This document shows positions 6,726 through 6,746 of a DNA stretch of 6,746 bases, piece after piece. The position numbers and the translations under genes are program-made. Below the pieces are notes generated by a model, which did no database searches, was not told where the DNA came from, and was given only the letters and a program-made list of their open reading frames with translations. The first letter of the stretch is position 1. The number at the start of each line of letters is the position of its first letter. The stretch is from Bacteroidaceae bacterium. GTDB lineage: Bacteria; Bacteroidota; Bacteroidia; Bacteroidales; Bacteroidaceae. The DNA is taken from the NCBI GenBank assembly GCA_024695315.1, contig JAILIJ010000129.1, positions 1 to 6,746 of the forward strand, in the 5' to 3' direction.

Positions 6726-6746
6726 ATGGAATCAAATAAAGGCTTT
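6726..6746 (+). CDS. Start of a divergent gene, product unknown (partial)
   Basis: ATG at 6726 opens seven codons (MESNKGF) before the window ends. Support comes from the well-formed promoter about 30 bp upstream and from its divergent position next to the R-M operon; the peptide itself is too short to identify. The AT-rich leader without Shine-Dalgarno matches the other starts here. It could be a regulator of the array and operon or an unrelated neighbour. Confidence 0.45.

Overview
The window carries most of a type I restriction-modification locus, read entirely on the minus strand in the order hsdM, hsdS, hsdR, followed on its upstream side by about 500 bases of AT-rich, repeat-laden intergenic DNA and the first codons of a probable divergent gene. 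The host looks like a member of the Bacteroidota (Bacteroides/Prevotella-like). The start codons lack Shine-Dalgarno sequences and have AT-rich leaders. Promoter-like sites match the TAnnTTTG -7 box typical of that phylum, and coding GC is moderate while intergenic DNA is very AT-rich. The species cannot be fixed from this sequence.

Layout. Bases 1-2187 hold hsdR (motor and nuclease subunit), which runs off the left edge after 729 codons. Bases 2207-3412 hold hsdS (specificity subunit, 401 aa, two target-recognition halves). Bases 3415-6225 hold hsdM (adenine methyltransferase, 936 aa, with a C-terminal part of about 440 residues beyond the usual HsdM core). hsdM and hsdS are 2 bases apart and hsdS and hsdR 19 bases apart, so one transcript from a promoter near 6258-6265 probably makes all three. 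The M-S-R order and the position of the HsdR nuclease residues resemble type IC systems such as EcoR124I.

How the genes work together. HsdS reads a two-part DNA site. Two HsdM with one HsdS form the methyltransferase that protects host DNA by N6-adenine methylation. Adding HsdR gives the complex that translocates along unmodified DNA and cuts it.

The most unusual part is the intergenic region. Bases 6480-6596 carry a tandem series of AACAAGT-like elements spaced 10-11 bp apart, in a 21-22 bp higher-order unit, so the elements fall on one face of the helix. Inverted copies lie further right; one forms the -33 element of a strong-looking rightward promoter (6666-6697) for a gene that starts at 6726. 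A perfect 9-bp inverted repeat with arms GTGCAAAAA/TTTTTGCAC flanks that -33 element. This looks like a regulatory array for the divergent gene, possibly also for the R-M operon. No function is known to me for such an array.
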